Shown piece after piece: positions 7,782 through 17,201 of a stretch of 64,000 bases of DNA (positions are counted from its first letter, which is position 1; every line of letters starts with the position of its first letter). Position numbers and translations under genes: made by a program. Location of the stretch: positions 1,488,001 to 1,552,000 of the forward strand of contig NZ_CP079216.1 of assembly GCF_019316905.1 (NCBI RefSeq), in the 5' to 3' direction. The notes below the pieces were generated by a model. That model had not been told where the DNA came from, did no database searches, and saw only the letters and a program-made list of their open reading frames with translations. This stretch comes from Tessaracoccus palaemonis. GTDB lineage: Bacteria > Actinomycetota > Actinomycetes > Propionibacteriales > Propionibacteriaceae.

Positions 7782-10058
7782 ATGGCTGAAGAGGCGGCGC
7801 CCACCGGTGCTTCCCGGCTCGTGACCGGGCCCGAACAGCCGCGCCTGCGGATGCGACACCGGCTCGCGCGGCTCGGAGCGGTGCGCTCCAAGTCGGCGGT
7901 CCTCGACCCCCTCTTCCGCATCGTCAAGTCGAACCACCCGAAGGCCGACCTCGCCATCCTCGAGCGCGCCTACCGGGTCGCGGAGCGATACCACGAGGGC
8001 CAGACCCGCAAGTCGGGCGACCCGTACATCACGCATCCGCTCGCCGTCGCCACGATCCTGGCCGAGCTCGGCATGACGGAGCCCGTGCTCGTGGCCGCGC
8101 TGCTGCACGACACGGTCGAGGACACCGAGTACACGCTGGAGGACCTGCGCGCCGAGTTCTCCGACGAGGTAGCCCGGATGGTCGACGGCGTCACGAAGCT
8201 CGACAAGCTCACCTACGGCGAGACCGCGAAGGCCGAGACCATCCGCAAGATGATCATGGCCACCAGCGAGGAGGTGCGCGTGCTTGTCATCAAGCTCGCC
8301 GACCGCCTCCACAACATGCGCACCATCGGCTACCTGCGGCCGGACAAGCGCGTGCGCATCGCCACCGAGACCCTCAACATCTTCGCGCCGCTTGCCCACC
8401 GGCTGGGCATGAACACCATCAAGTGGGAGCTCGAGGACCTCTCCTTCGCCACGATCGAGCCGAAGATCTATGCCGAGATCGTCGAGATGGTCGCGCAGCA
8501 GGCGCCCGGCAGGGAGCGCTACCTCCGCGAGCTGATCGCCGAGTTCCAGACCATGCTCGCCGAATCGAAGATCCAGGCCACCGTCTACGGCAGGCCGAAG
8601 CACTACTACTCGATCTACCAGAAGATGATGGTGCGCGGCCGCGACTTCCGCGACATCTACGACCTCATCGGTCTGCGTGTCCTCGTGGCGGACGTGAAGG
8701 ACTGCTACGCCGTGCTCGGCGTGGTGCACGCGGGCTGGAAGCCGGTGCCCGGCCGGTTCAAGGACTACATCGCGGTCCCGAAGTTCAACCTGTACCAGTC
8801 GCTGCACACCACGGTGCTCGGGCAGAACAACGAGCCGGTCGAGTTCCAGATCCGCACGTACGAGATGCATCGCCGCGCCGAGTACGGTGTCGCGGCCCAC
8901 TGGAAGTACAAGGAGGATCTGCGCCACGGCGTCACGCCGGAGGAGGCGGGCCTCAAGGCGATGCACCAGCTGTCGGTGATGAGCAAGGAGACCGAGGACC
9001 CCGGTGAGTTCCTCGACTCGGTGCTGTTCGAGATCAACTCCGACGAGATCTACGTCTTCACGCCGAAGGGCGAGGTGATGGCCCTGCCCGTCGGCGCGAC
9101 ACCCGTCGACTTCGCCTTCGCCGTGCACACCGAGATCGGCTATCGGACCATCGGCGCGCGCGTGAACGGGAGGCTGGTGGCGCTCAGCACCCCGCTGCAG
9201 CAGGGCGACAAGATCGAGATCCTCACCTCGAAGGCGGAGGGAGCAGGGCCCAGCCGCGACTGGCTGAGCTTCGTCGTCAGCTCCCGGGCACGGCAGAAGA
9301 TCAAGGCCCACTTCTCGCGCGAGCGGCGCGACGAGACCATCGAGCAGGGCAAGGAGATGCTCGCGCGCGACCTGCGCCGCACGGGCCTGCCGATGCAGCG
9401 GCTGCTGACGCTCGAGAACCTGACCGCGGTGGCGAACGACCTCGGACACAAGGACGTGCCCTCCCTCTACGTCGCCATCGGGGACGGCCAGGTCGGCGCA
9501 CAGTCGGTGGTCGAGAAGCTCGTGCAGCTGCACGGCGGGGAGGAGGAGACCGCCGACACCGTCACGGAGGACGTGGTCGTCACCCGACGCCGGCGTCCGT
9601 TCCGCGACGGCGCCCACATCCTGGTCGACGGCGACGACTCCATGCAGGTCAAGCTCGCCAAATGCTGCTACCCGCTGCCTGGCGACGAGATCGTCGGCTT
9701 CGTCACGCGCACCGAGGGCGTCAGCGTGCACAGGGCCGACTGCACCAACGTGCCGGCGCTGATGAAGCAGCCCGAGCGCATAGTCAAGGTCGAGTGGTCC
9801 GGCATCGAGCAGGGCAGCACGTTCCTCGTGACGGTGCAGATCGAGGGGATCGACCGCGCCCGCCTGCTCTCGGACGTCTCGGCCGCCCTCTCGGAGCAGC
9901 ACGTCGACATCCTGAGCGTGAACATCGCCACCAACAGACAGCGTCAGTTCACCGGCAAGTTCACGTTCGAGTCGGCCGACCCCACCCACCTGCAGCACGT
10001 GATGAACCAGGTCCGACGCGTCCCTGGCGTCTACGACGTGTACCGCGTCAGCGGCTGA
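7782..10058 (+). CDS. relA: Bifunctional (p)ppGpp synthetase/hydrolase Rel
   Basis: 758 aa, a long RSH enzyme. The N-terminal HD hydrolase domain keeps LLHDTVEDT (about 108-115), so degradation is probably active. The synthetase domain has GRPKHYYSIYQKM, the G-loop-region RFKDYIAVPK and YQSLHTTV. TGS (VFTPKGEVMALPVGATPVDFAFAVHTEIG), a conserved Cys-containing helical segment (KLAKCCYPLPGDEI) and a C-terminal ACT domain follow. RFKD is the variant found in bifunctional Rel rather than in synthetase-only RelA. It controls the stringent response at the ribosome. It ends before a strong hairpin shared with the convergent DUF349 gene. Confidence 0.96.
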   Translation: MAEEAAPTGASRLVTGPEQPRLRMRHRLARLGAVRSKSAVLDPLFRIVKSNHPKADLAILERAYRVAERYHEGQTRKSGDPYITHPLAVATILAELGMTEPVLVAALLHDTVEDTEYTLEDLRAEFSDEVARMVDGVTKLDKLTYGETAKAETIRKMIMATSEEVRVLVIKLADRLHNMRTIGYLRPDKRVRIATETLNIFAPLAHRLGMNTIKWELEDLSFATIEPKIYAEIVEMVAQQAPGRERYLRELIAEFQTMLAESKIQATVYGRPKHYYSIYQKMMVRGRDFRDIYDLIGLRVLVADVKDCYAVLGVVHAGWKPVPGRFKDYIAVPKFNLYQSLHTTVLGQNNEPVEFQIRTYEMHRRAEYGVAAHWKYKEDLRHGVTPEEAGLKAMHQLSVMSKETEDPGEFLDSVLFEINSDEIYVFTPKGEVMALPVGATPVDFAFAVHTEIGYRTIGARVNGRLVALSTPLQQGDKIEILTSKAEGAGPSRDWLSFVVSSRARQKIKAHFSRERRDETIEQGKEMLARDLRRTGLPMQRLLTLENLTAVANDLGHKDVPSLYVAIGDGQVGAQSVVEKLVQLHGGEEETADTVTEDVVVTRRRRPFRDGAHILVDGDDSMQVKLAKCCYPLPGDEIVGFVTRTEGVSVHRADCTNVPALMKQPERIVKVEWSGIEQGSTFLVTVQIEGIDRARLLSDVSAALSEQHVDILSVNIATNRQRQFTGKFTFESADPTHLQHVMNQVRRVPGVYDVYRVSG

Positions 10059-10076
10059 TCCTCACACGACCCACAA

Positions 10077-10120
10077 CGCCGCGGGGCCGCCGACCGGAGA
10101 AGGTCGGCGGCCCCGCGGCG
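10077..10120. terminator. Bidirectional hairpin between relA and DUF349 gene
   Basis: A perfect 19-bp stem (arms 10077-10095 and 10102-10120) with a 6-nt GGAGAA loop lies in the 72-nt gap between two convergent genes. There is no long T-run, as is usual for GC-rich genomes. It should stop transcription from both sides. Confidence 0.85.
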
Positions 10121-10130
10121 TCGGATCGGG

Positions 10131-11375
10131 TCAGCGGGTGAAGTCGTCGAGGGTCGCCTTGGCCTGGTCGAGCCAGGAGGTGTAGGTCTCGATGGACTTT
10201 GCCGCGTCGCGCGCCTTGCGGGCGTCGCCCTTCGCCTCCGCGTCGGCGAGGTCTTTGTTCAGCTTCTCGATCTGGGCGCTGAACATCGCGACAGTGTCCT
10301 CGGCGCGCTTACGCGCCTCGGGATCCGTGCGCTTCCACTCGGCGGCCTCGAGGTCGGCGATCTTCGAGCCGAGGGAGCGGACCTTGTTGTCGAGGTCGCG
10401 CATCGCCTGACGCGGCACGTGGCCGATCTCGGAGAACTTCGAGAGGAACTCGCGGTGGATGCTCTTGGCCTGCTCGACGTCGGTGACGCCCTCGAGATCC
10501 TTCGTGACCTGCTCGACGAGCGCCTGCTTGGCGGCCAGATTCTCGCCCTGCTCACCGTCGACCGCGCTCTGCGCGGCGGTGCGGGCGTCGAAGAACCGGT
10601 CCTGGATGGCGCGGAACTTCGCCCACAGGGCGTCGTCGTCGGCGCGGCGGGCGCTGCCGGCCGCCTTCCAGCGGGCCATCAGGTCGCGGAACGCGCCGGA
10701 GGTGGCGCCCCAGTCGGTCGAGTCGGCGAGCGGCTCGGCCTCGGCGATGATGGCCTCCTTGACGGCCTTCGCGGAGTCGCGGCGGGTGTTCAGCTCGGCG
10801 AAGTGGGCCTTGCGGCGGCGGGTGTACTGCGTGCGTGCCGAGGAGAACCGGTGCCACAGGTCGTTGTCGGTCGCGCGGTCGATGCGGGGGAGTGCCTTCC
10901 ACTCCTCCAGCAGGACCCGGAACCGGTCGACCCCGCCGCGCCAGTCGTTGCCTACCGCGAGCGACTCTGCCTCGGTGACCATGGCCTCCTTGGCGGCGGC
11001 CGTGGCGGCGTGCTGCTCGGCCTTGGCGGCCTTGCGGGCCTCGATCTGGGCGGGCAGCAGCTCGCCGATCGCGTCGAGCCGGCGCAGCAGCGCGTCGAGG
11101 TCGCCGACCGCGTTGGCCTCGGCGACGGAGGCGCGGGCCGTCGCGATCGCGGTCTTGGCCTCCTCGGGGCTCATGGCGTGCGCGTTGACGCGCGACTCGA
11201 GGAGGCTGACCTCCGCGGCCAGGTTCTCGAAGCGACGGACGTAGAACGCCATCGCCTCTTCGGGGGTGGAGTCGGGGATCTGCCCGACACTTCTTTCGAT
11301 GCCACCCTGGGTGACGTAGACCGTTCCGTCGGGATCGACGCGGCCGAAGTCGGAGGGCGCTTGCAGTTCGCTCAT
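10131..11375 (-). CDS. DUF349 domain protein
   Basis: 414 aa, acidic and almost wholly helical. The N-terminus (FGRVDPDGTVYV) precedes repeated DUF349 units of about 75 aa, each with a W-hydrophobic core followed by a DD-x-LW-x-[KR]F segment (DNDLWHRF, DDALWAKF). The C-terminal third is predicted coiled coil (EKLNKDLADAEAKGDARKA). Family members occur next to relA/hisS in many actinobacteria; the molecular role is not established. The ATG at 11375 is 6 nt from a TAGATT box on the same strand, so the transcript is probably leaderless. It converges on relA and diverges from hisS. Confidence 0.88.
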   Translation of the reverse strand: MSELQAPSDFGRVDPDGTVYVTQGGIERSVGQIPDSTPEEAMAFYVRRFENLAAEVSLLESRVNAHAMSPEEAKTAIATARASVAEANAVGDLDALLRRLDAIGELLPAQIEARKAAKAEQHAATAAAKEAMVTEAESLAVGNDWRGGVDRFRVLLEEWKALPRIDRATDNDLWHRFSSARTQYTRRRKAHFAELNTRRDSAKAVKEAIIAEAEPLADSTDWGATSGAFRDLMARWKAAGSARRADDDALWAKFRAIQDRFFDARTAAQSAVDGEQGENLAAKQALVEQVTKDLEGVTDVEQAKSIHREFLSKFSEIGHVPRQAMRDLDNKVRSLGSKIADLEAAEWKRTDPEARKRAEDTVAMFSAQIEKLNKDLADAEAKGDARKARDAAKSIETYTSWLDQAKATLDDFTR

Positions 11376-11381
11376 GCCCCC

Positions 11382-11387
11382 AATCTA
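11382..11387 (-). promoter_or_regulatory. -10 element for leaderless DUF349 transcript
   Basis: Reading the minus strand, TAGATT lies 6 nt upstream of the DUF349 ATG and no ribosome-binding site intervenes. This matches the leaderless pattern seen for several genes in the window. Confidence 0.5.
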
Positions 11388-11512
11388 ACCCGATCCGCCG
11401 ACACGGTGCTCACCTGGCCCACCCCTGTTTCACCCGCGCGCGCCAACTGTTACGTCGTCGTGACCGGAATCCGAGTTCGTCGGGGCGTTCCTCGCGGCGC
11501 CTGACGCGGCGG

Positions 11513-11518
11513 TAGCAT
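11513..11518 (+). promoter_or_regulatory. -10 element upstream of hisS
   Basis: TAGCAT is followed 7 nt later by an ATG (11526) that opens a 7-codon frame. Transcription starting there would give hisS a 5' leader of about 33 nt. Confidence 0.4.
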
Positions 11519-11525
11519 GGCCGCG

Positions 11526-11549
11526 ATGTACCCGCCCGAGAACCTGTGA
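11526..11549 (+). other. Possible leaderless 7-codon leader ORF before hisS
   Basis: The frame encodes M-Y-P-P-E-N-L then TGA and starts exactly where a transcript from the TAGCAT box would begin. The stop lies in the region of the hisS Shine-Dalgarno (GTGAGG, about 11546-11551). The peptide has a Pro-Pro pair and no His codon, so classic His-dependent attenuation is not indicated. It could be chance. Confidence 0.25.
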
Positions 11550-11558
11550 GGTCCCGCC

Positions 11559-12890
11559 TTGGCACGCCCTAAGCCGCTCAGTGGCTTCCCCGAGTTCCTG
11601 CCCGCCGGCCGATTCGTCGAGAACCGCGTCCTCGACATCGTGCGGTCCACCTTCGAGCTGCACGGCTTCGCGCCGATCGAGACCCGCGCCGTGGAGCCGC
11701 TGGACCAGCTGGCCCGCAAGGGCGAGATCGACAAGGAGATCTACGTCGTCCGCCGCCTGCACGCGCAGGAGGGCGAGGCCGACGAGCTCGGGCTGCACTT
11801 CGACCTCACCGTGCCGTTCGCCCGCTACGTGCTGGAGAACTCCGGGCACCTGCAGTTCCCGTTCCGCCGCTACCAGGTCCAGAAGGTGTGGCGCGGCGAG
11901 CGCCCGCAGGAGGGCCGCTACCGCGAGTTCACGCAGGCCGACATCGACATCGTCGGCCAGGGCGCGCTGGCCGCGCACCATGACGTGGAGATCCCGCTCG
12001 TGGCGATCGACGTGTTCGAGCGGCTGCACCGCGAGCTCGGCGTTCCGCCCGTGACGATCCACGTCAACAACCGCAAGCTGTCCGAGGGCTTCTACCGCGG
12101 CCTCGGCATCGAGGACCCCGCGCAGGTGCTGCAGCGCGTCGACAAGTACGACAAGATCGGGCCCGCCGCCGTCACGGAGCTGCTCACCGGTGAACTCGGG
12201 CTGACGGCCGCCCAGGCGGAGGCGTGCGTCGCGCTGGCAGGCATCAGCGCCACCGACGAGTCCTTCGTGGACGCCGTCCGCGCGCTGGGCGTGACGGGAG
12301 ACCTCCTGGACGAGGGGCTCGCCGAGCTGGCCGCGCTCATCCGCGTGGCCCGGGCCTCGGCGCCCGGCCGCGTCGTCGTGGACCTCAAGATCGCCCGCGG
12401 GCTCGACTACTACACCGGTACCGTCTACGAGACCCTCCTCGAGGGATCCGAGAGGCTCGGGTCCGTCGCCTCGGGCGGGCGCTACGACTCGCTCGCCTCC
12501 GACGGGAAGACCACCTTCCCCGGCGTCGGCTACTCGTTCGGCATCACCCGCATCCTCGCGCCGCTGATCGGAAAGGGTCAGCTCACGGCCAGCCGCTCGG
12601 TGCCGTCCGCGGTCCTCGTCGCCGTCGACGCCGAGGAGACCCGCGAGGCCTCCATCGCCGTCGCCGCACAGCTGCGGTCGCGGGGCATCCCGGTCGAGGT
12701 CGCGCCGAAGCCCGACAAGTTCGGCAAGCAGATCCGCTACGCCGAGCGGCGCGGGATCCCCTTCGTGTGGTTCGGCGCGGGCCACGACGACTCGGTCAAG
12801 GACATCCGCTCCGGCGAGCAGTCCGCGGCCTCGCCCGATGCCTGGACCCCACCCGAGGCGGACCTGCGCCCGGGGATCATCGCGGGCTGA
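11559..12890 (+). CDS. hisS: Histidyl-tRNA synthetase
   Basis: 443 aa with a TTG start at 11559, supported by GTGAGG about 7 nt upstream and by the N-terminus MARPKPLSGFPEFLPA. Class II synthetase: motif 1 around PAGRFVENRVLDIV, motif 2 region QVQKVWRGERPQEGRYREFTQ, and the His-specific GLDYYTGTVYE signature. Motif 3 lies in GVGYSFGITRIL. A C-terminal anticodon-binding domain starts near PSAVLVAV. It charges tRNA-His. The next gene begins 6 nt after the stop, so the two are likely co-transcribed. Confidence 0.95.
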   Translation: MARPKPLSGFPEFLPAGRFVENRVLDIVRSTFELHGFAPIETRAVEPLDQLARKGEIDKEIYVVRRLHAQEGEADELGLHFDLTVPFARYVLENSGHLQFPFRRYQVQKVWRGERPQEGRYREFTQADIDIVGQGALAAHHDVEIPLVAIDVFERLHRELGVPPVTIHVNNRKLSEGFYRGLGIEDPAQVLQRVDKYDKIGPAAVTELLTGELGLTAAQAEACVALAGISATDESFVDAVRALGVTGDLLDEGLAELAALIRVARASAPGRVVVDLKIARGLDYYTGTVYETLLEGSERLGSVASGGRYDSLASDGKTTFPGVGYSFGITRILAPLIGKGQLTASRSVPSAVLVAVDAEETREASIAVAAQLRSRGIPVEVAPKPDKFGKQIRYAERRGIPFVWFGAGHDDSVKDIRSGEQSAASPDAWTPPEADLRPGIIAG

Positions 12891-12896
12891 TACGCC

Positions 12897-13925
12897 GTGG
12901 ATGAGGTGCGGCTGCGGCGACTCGGCCGCAGCAGCTGGTCGCTGCTCGGGATCATCGCGCTCGTCGTGGTCGCCGCCTCCGCGATCGGCGCCATCAGGGG
13001 GATCGTCGTCCCGCTCGTGATCGCGGTGATCCTCGGCGTCGTCCTCGAGCCACTCGTCGAGTGGCTCGAGCGGCGCGGCCTGGCGCCGACGCTCGCCACC
13101 GTGGCTGCGCTGCTCGTCGCTGTCGCGGTCGCGGCCGGCGTGCTGCTGATCGTCGTGTGGGGGTTCCTCCGCCAGCTGCCCGAGATCTCGGCGCAGCTCA
13201 TGCTCGGCTGGGAGTCCCTCGTGGCCTGGGCGAGGGGTCTCGATGTCGACGCCTTGTGGCTCGAGCGTGCGAGGGTGGCCGTCCAGGACTCCGTGCCCGC
13301 GGTCAGCCAGGGCATCCTCGGTGCCCTTTCGAGCACCTTCTCGGGCCTCCTCTCGTTCGGCGTCGGCACGTTCTTCGCGATCTTCTTCCTCTTCTTCGTG
13401 CTGCGCGACGCGCGCACCTTCCCGCAGTGGCTGGCCCGCGTGACCAGGATGGCACCGCGCACGGTGGACGCGGTGACGTCGGCGGCGAAGAACTCGATCC
13501 GCGGCTACTTCAAGGGCATCGCGCTCACGGCTCTCATCACCGCCCCCATCTTCATGATCCCGCTGCTCCTGCTGAAGGTCCCGCTGGCCGTGCCGATCTT
13601 CATCCTCTACTTCTTCCTCTCCTTCATCCCGTTCCTCGGCGCCTGGCTCACCGGCGCCTTCGCGATCCTGATCGCCTTTGGCACCGGAGGGGCGTCCGCG
13701 GCGCTGATCGTGGCGCTGTCGCTGCTCGTATCCAACGGCACCATCCAGAGCGCCGTCAGCTCCTGGGCCCTCGGCTCATCGCTGCGGATCCATCCCGTCG
13801 CCGTGCTCCTCGCGACGCTCGTCGGCGGGACCATCGCCGGCACGCTGGGCATGGTCCTCGGCGCCCCGCTCGTGGCCGCCGCGAAGCGCGCCGCCGACGC
13901 CCTGCACGGGATTCGGCAGGAGTAG
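12897..13925 (+). CDS. AI-2E/PerM family transporter
   Basis: 342 aa with a GTG start 6 nt after hisS. It is strongly hydrophobic. Two helices (about 17-65) are followed by an extracytoplasmic helical region, then helices near residues 150-170, 205-275 and 300-325. Family-typical segments are [24 protein letters not shown] and [10 protein letters not shown]. The family includes TqsA (AI-2 export) and PerM-like proteins and has been linked to Na+/H+ exchange in some members, so the substrate cannot be named. It is probably co-transcribed with hisS. Confidence 0.85.
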   Translation: MDEVRLRRLGRSSWSLLGIIALVVVAASAIGAIRGIVVPLVIAVILGVVLEPLVEWLERRGLAPTLATVAALLVAVAVAAGVLLIVVWGFLRQLPEISAQLMLGWESLVAWARGLDVDALWLERARVAVQDSVPAVSQGILGALSSTFSGLLSFGVGTFFAIFFLFFVLRDARTFPQWLARVTRMAPRTVDAVTSAAKNSIRGYFKGIALTALITAPIFMIPLLLLKVPLAVPIFILYFFLSFIPFLGAWLTGAFAILIAFGTGGASAALIVALSLLVSNGTIQSAVSSWALGSSLRIHPVAVLLATLVGGTIAGTLGMVLGAPLVAAAKRAADALHGIRQE

Positions 13926-13935
13926 GGCTGGCCGA

Positions 13936-13941
13936 TATCAT
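13936..13941 (+). promoter_or_regulatory. Likely -10 element for aspS
   Basis: TATCAT lies about 50 nt upstream of the aspS GTG. An AAGGA at 13981-13985 is spaced 7 nt from the start, so aspS would be translated from a normal leader of roughly 45 nt. Confidence 0.35.
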
Positions 13942-13992
13942 GGCCGTCGCGAGCTGCACCGTCTATGCAGCCGACGACGAAAGGAATATGCC

Positions 13993-15804
13993 GTGATCCG
14001 CACCCATGAAGCCGGAACGCTCCGCGCCGCAGACGTTGGCAAGGAGGTCGTCCTCGCCGGATGGGTGGCCAAGCGTCGAGACCACGGCGGCGTCGCCTTC
14101 ATCGACCTGCGCGACGCCTCGGGCATCTCCCAGATCGTCGTGCGCGACGAGTACCTCGAGTCGGCGGGCATCCACGACCTGCGCAACGAGTTCTGCATCA
14201 AGGTGACCGGCGTCGTCGACGCGCGCACCCCCGAGAACGTGAACCCGAACATCCCCACCGGCGAGGTGGAGGTCGCGATCCGTGAGCTGGAGGTCCTGAA
14301 CCCCGCCGCGCCGCTGCCGTTCCAGATCGACGAGCGCTCCGGCGTCGGCGAGGACGCGCGCCTCAAGTACCGCTACCTCGACCTGCGCCGCCAGCGCCAG
14401 CACGACGCCATGGTGCTGCGCTCCGACGTCACGCACACCATCCGCGAGGTCCTCGCGGCGCGGAACTTCTACGACATCGAGACGCCGACCCTGACGCGCT
14501 CCACGCCCGAGGGCGCCCGCGACTTCATCGTCCCGGCCCGCCTGCACCCGGGCAAGTGGTACGCGCTGCCCCAGAGCCCCCAGCTCTTCAAGCAGCTGCT
14601 GATGGTCGCCGGCATGGAGCGCTACTACCAGATCGCCCGCTGCTACCGCGACGAGGACTTCCGCGCCGACCGCCAGCCGGAGTTCACCCAGCTCGACATC
14701 GAGATGAGCTTCGTCGACCAGGACGACGTGATCGCGCTGGGCGAGGCCGTCATGGCCGCCTGCTGGAAGCTGATCGGCGTCGACATGCCCACGCCGCTGC
14801 CCCGCATGACGTGGCACGACGCGATGGACAACTACGGCTCCGACAAGCCCGACCTGCGCTTCGACCTCAGAATCCGCGAGCTGACCGACTTCTTCTCCGA
14901 CACCCCGTTCCGCGTGTTCCAGAACCCCTACGTCGGCGGCGTCGTCATGCCCGGCGGGGCCTCGCTGCCGCGCCGTCAGTTCGACGCATGGCAGGAGTGG
15001 GCCAAGCAGCGCGGCGCCAAGGGCCTCGCCTACATCACGGTGGGTGAGGACGGCACGCTCGGCGGCCCCGTCGCCAAGAACATCTCGGAGGTCGAGCGCG
15101 ACGGCATCGCCGAGGCGATGGGCGCCAACCCCGGCGACGCGATCTTCTTCGCCGCCGGCTCCCGCGAGGCGTCGCAGGAGCTGCTCGGCGCCGCCCGCCT
15201 GGAGATCGGCCGCCGCACCGGCCTGATCGACGAGAGCGCGTGGAGTTTCCTGTGGATCGTCGACGCGCCGATGTTCAAGTCCACGGCCGACGCGGTCGCC
15301 TCGGGTGACGTCGCCGTCGGCGAGGGCAAGTGGACCGCCGTGCACCACGCGTTCACATCGCCCAAGCCCGAGTCCCTCGACACGTTCGACACCGACCCCG
15401 GCTCGGCGCTCAGCTACGGCTACGACTTCGTCTGCAACGGCAACGAGGTCGGCGGCGGCTCGATCCGTATCCACCGCCGCGACGTGCAGGAGCGGGTGTT
15501 CAACGTGATGGGGATCGGCGCCGAGGAGGCCCAGGAGAAGTTCGGCTTCCTGCTGGACGCCTTCAGCTTCGGCGCCCCGCCGCACGGCGGCATCGCGTTC
15601 GGCCTCGACCGTCTCGTCATGCTGCTCGGCGGCTTCGAGACGATCCGTGACGTCATCGCGTTCCCGAAGAGCGGCGGCGGCTTCGACCCGCTGACCGAGG
15701 CCCCGGCCGAGATCTCCGTCAAGCAGCGCCGCGAGGCCGGCGTGGACGCGAAGCCCGAGAAGAAGGGCGACGCGGAGAAGAAGGCGGAGGCACCCTCGGC
15801 CTGA
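13993..15804 (+). CDS. aspS: Aspartyl-tRNA synthetase (Asp or Asp/Asn type)
   Basis: 603 aa, bacterial-type length. The GTG at 13993 has an AAGGA ribosome-binding site 7 nt upstream. The N-terminal OB anticodon-binding domain includes [23 protein letters not shown]. The class II catalytic core has [34 protein letters not shown], the bacterial GAD insertion (about residues 300-400), and motif 3 [13 protein letters not shown]. Actinobacteria often lack AsnRS and use a non-discriminating AspRS with GatCAB; the window does not decide this. The Lys/Glu-rich tail (about 585-603) is probably disordered. Confidence 0.95.
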   Translation: MIRTHEAGTLRAADVGKEVVLAGWVAKRRDHGGVAFIDLRDASGISQIVVRDEYLESAGIHDLRNEFCIKVTGVVDARTPENVNPNIPTGEVEVAIRELEVLNPAAPLPFQIDERSGVGEDARLKYRYLDLRRQRQHDAMVLRSDVTHTIREVLAARNFYDIETPTLTRSTPEGARDFIVPARLHPGKWYALPQSPQLFKQLLMVAGMERYYQIARCYRDEDFRADRQPEFTQLDIEMSFVDQDDVIALGEAVMAACWKLIGVDMPTPLPRMTWHDAMDNYGSDKPDLRFDLRIRELTDFFSDTPFRVFQNPYVGGVVMPGGASLPRRQFDAWQEWAKQRGAKGLAYITVGEDGTLGGPVAKNISEVERDGIAEAMGANPGDAIFFAAGSREASQELLGAARLEIGRRTGLIDESAWSFLWIVDAPMFKSTADAVASGDVAVGEGKWTAVHHAFTSPKPESLDTFDTDPGSALSYGYDFVCNGNEVGGGSIRIHRRDVQERVFNVMGIGAEEAQEKFGFLLDAFSFGAPPHGGIAFGLDRLVMLLGGFETIRDVIAFPKSGGGFDPLTEAPAEISVKQRREAGVDAKPEKKGDAEKKAEAPSA

Positions 15805-15821
15805 CCTGCCCACAGACGGAA

Positions 15822-15852
15822 GGACGCCGACGGCCACTGGCCGTCGGCGTCC
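15822..15852. terminator. Bidirectional hairpin between aspS and Bcr/CflA gene
   Basis: A perfect 14-bp stem (arms 15822-15835 and 15839-15852) with a 3-nt ACT loop sits between two convergent genes. It is 18 nt downstream of the aspS stop. Confidence 0.85.
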
Positions 15853-15869
15853 TCACGTTGTGCGGGCAC

Positions 15870-17093
15870 TCAGATCAGGCCACGCGGCAGGGTCCAGGGG
15901 CGCAGCACCAGCCACAGCGCCAGCGTCGCGCAGACGGCGCACGCGAGCATGGCGGTGCCCATCGGGGCGGCGCTGGTCATCGGCACGAGCCCGATGAGCG
16001 GGCCGACGAGCGAGCCCATCAGCATGGTGGTGGAGCCCTGCAGCGACGCCGCGGTGCCGGAACGGTCGCGGTGGTTCATCAGCGTCAGGAGCTGCGTGCA
16101 CGGCGCCGAGCTGCCGAAGGCGAGCGTGAACGCGAACAGCGCGGGCACCAGCGGCTGCCATCCGGCGTGCGCCGCGTTGAGCAGCAGGACCGCGCCACCG
16201 GCCAGCATCATCAGCACGGTCGATCCCGCAAGCACCCACTGAGGCCCGAACCGGGTGGCGAGACGGCTCCCGGACTGCACGCCGATGAACACGCCGCAGC
16301 TGCAGATGGCGAACACTGCGCCGAAGCCCTGCGCGCTCAGCCCGTAGACCTCCTGCAGCAGGACCGACGAGCTCGAGACGTAGCTGAACAGGCCACCGAA
16401 GGCGAACGCAGACACCGTGATGGCGCCGAGCGAGATGCGGTCGCCCAGCACGCGGCCGAATCCCCCCAGCAGCGGCGCGAGGCCTCCGGTGGTGCGCTCG
16501 GACGGCGGGCGCGTCTCGACGGTCACCACGAAGATCAGCAGCACCACGAGAGAGCCGTAGCAGGCCAGGGCCCAGAAGATGCCCTGCCAGGGCATGAAGG
16601 AGACCATCCAGGAGCCGACGATGGGGGCGACGATCGGCGCAAGCCCGTTGATCAGCGCCAGCCTCGACAGCATGACCACCAGCGGACGGCCGCTGAACAG
16701 GTCACGGGCCATTGCCATCGCGACGACGGCTCCGCCCGCGGCGCCGATGCCCTGCAGCGCGCGCATAGCCGTCAGGAAGCCGACGCTCGGCGCGATCGCG
16801 ACCATGACGGAGGCGAGGACGTGAACGGCCGAGCAGACGACCAGCGGCCACCTGCGGCCGAGACGGTCGCTGAGCGGCCCCACGATCAGCTGGCCCAGCG
16901 CGAACCCGATCGTCGTGGCCGACAGGGTCACCTGGATCTGCGCGTCGCTGAGCGCCCACTGCTCCTTGATCACCGGGAAGGCGGGGAGATAGAGATCGAT
17001 CGTGAACGGGCCCAGCCCCGTCAGGAGGCCGAGAGTGACGATCAGGGCGATGCGGCGCCGCTTCGAGAAGCGGTTACCGAGGTCGGATTCCAT
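15870..17093 (-). CDS. Bcr/CflA family multidrug MFS exporter
   Basis: 407 aa from the ATG at 17093; a TTG at 17129 would add 12 residues, but the ATG has GAGG 7 nt upstream and gives the usual family N-terminus. There are twelve predicted helices. Family signatures are GLGPFTIDLYLPAFP in the first helix, the motif A segment GPLSDRLGRRWPL, and RALQGIGAAGGAVVAMAMARD. Relatives (Bcr, CflA) export drugs such as bicyclomycin or chloramphenicol; the substrate here is unknown. It converges on aspS and diverges from rarA. Confidence 0.88.
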   Translation of the reverse strand: MESDLGNRFSKRRRIALIVTLGLLTGLGPFTIDLYLPAFPVIKEQWALSDAQIQVTLSATTIGFALGQLIVGPLSDRLGRRWPLVVCSAVHVLASVMVAIAPSVGFLTAMRALQGIGAAGGAVVAMAMARDLFSGRPLVVMLSRLALINGLAPIVAPIVGSWMVSFMPWQGIFWALACYGSLVVLLIFVVTVETRPPSERTTGGLAPLLGGFGRVLGDRISLGAITVSAFAFGGLFSYVSSSSVLLQEVYGLSAQGFGAVFAICSCGVFIGVQSGSRLATRFGPQWVLAGSTVLMMLAGGAVLLLNAAHAGWQPLVPALFAFTLAFGSSAPCTQLLTLMNHRDRSGTAASLQGSTTMLMGSLVGPLIGLVPMTSAAPMGTAMLACAVCATLALWLVLRPWTLPRGLI

Positions 17094-17189
17094 GGGCAGC
17101 CTCAGGGGATCAGTTGCGGAAGGAGACAAACGACGAGCATACCGAGTGCCATTCCGTTTTCACGAAACCAGGAACGGGGCGTGGACGGA

Positions 17190-17195
17190 TAGGGT
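17190..17195 (+). promoter_or_regulatory. -10 element for leaderless rarA transcript
   Basis: TAGGGT is separated by 6 nt from the rarA GTG start. The G-rich spacer abuts the start codon and is too close to act as a Shine-Dalgarno. Confidence 0.45.
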
Positions 17196-17201
17196 GGGGG
17201 A

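Noticed and set aside
10058-10131. Very long open frames opposite relA, carB and other genes
   Set aside because: High GC leaves the antisense frames open; their low-complexity His/Arg/Asp-rich translations show no domains, and the sense genes are unambiguous.
17094-17129. TTG start at 17129 for the Bcr/CflA exporter
   Set aside because: The ATG at 17093 has a better ribosome-binding site and gives the usual N-terminus.
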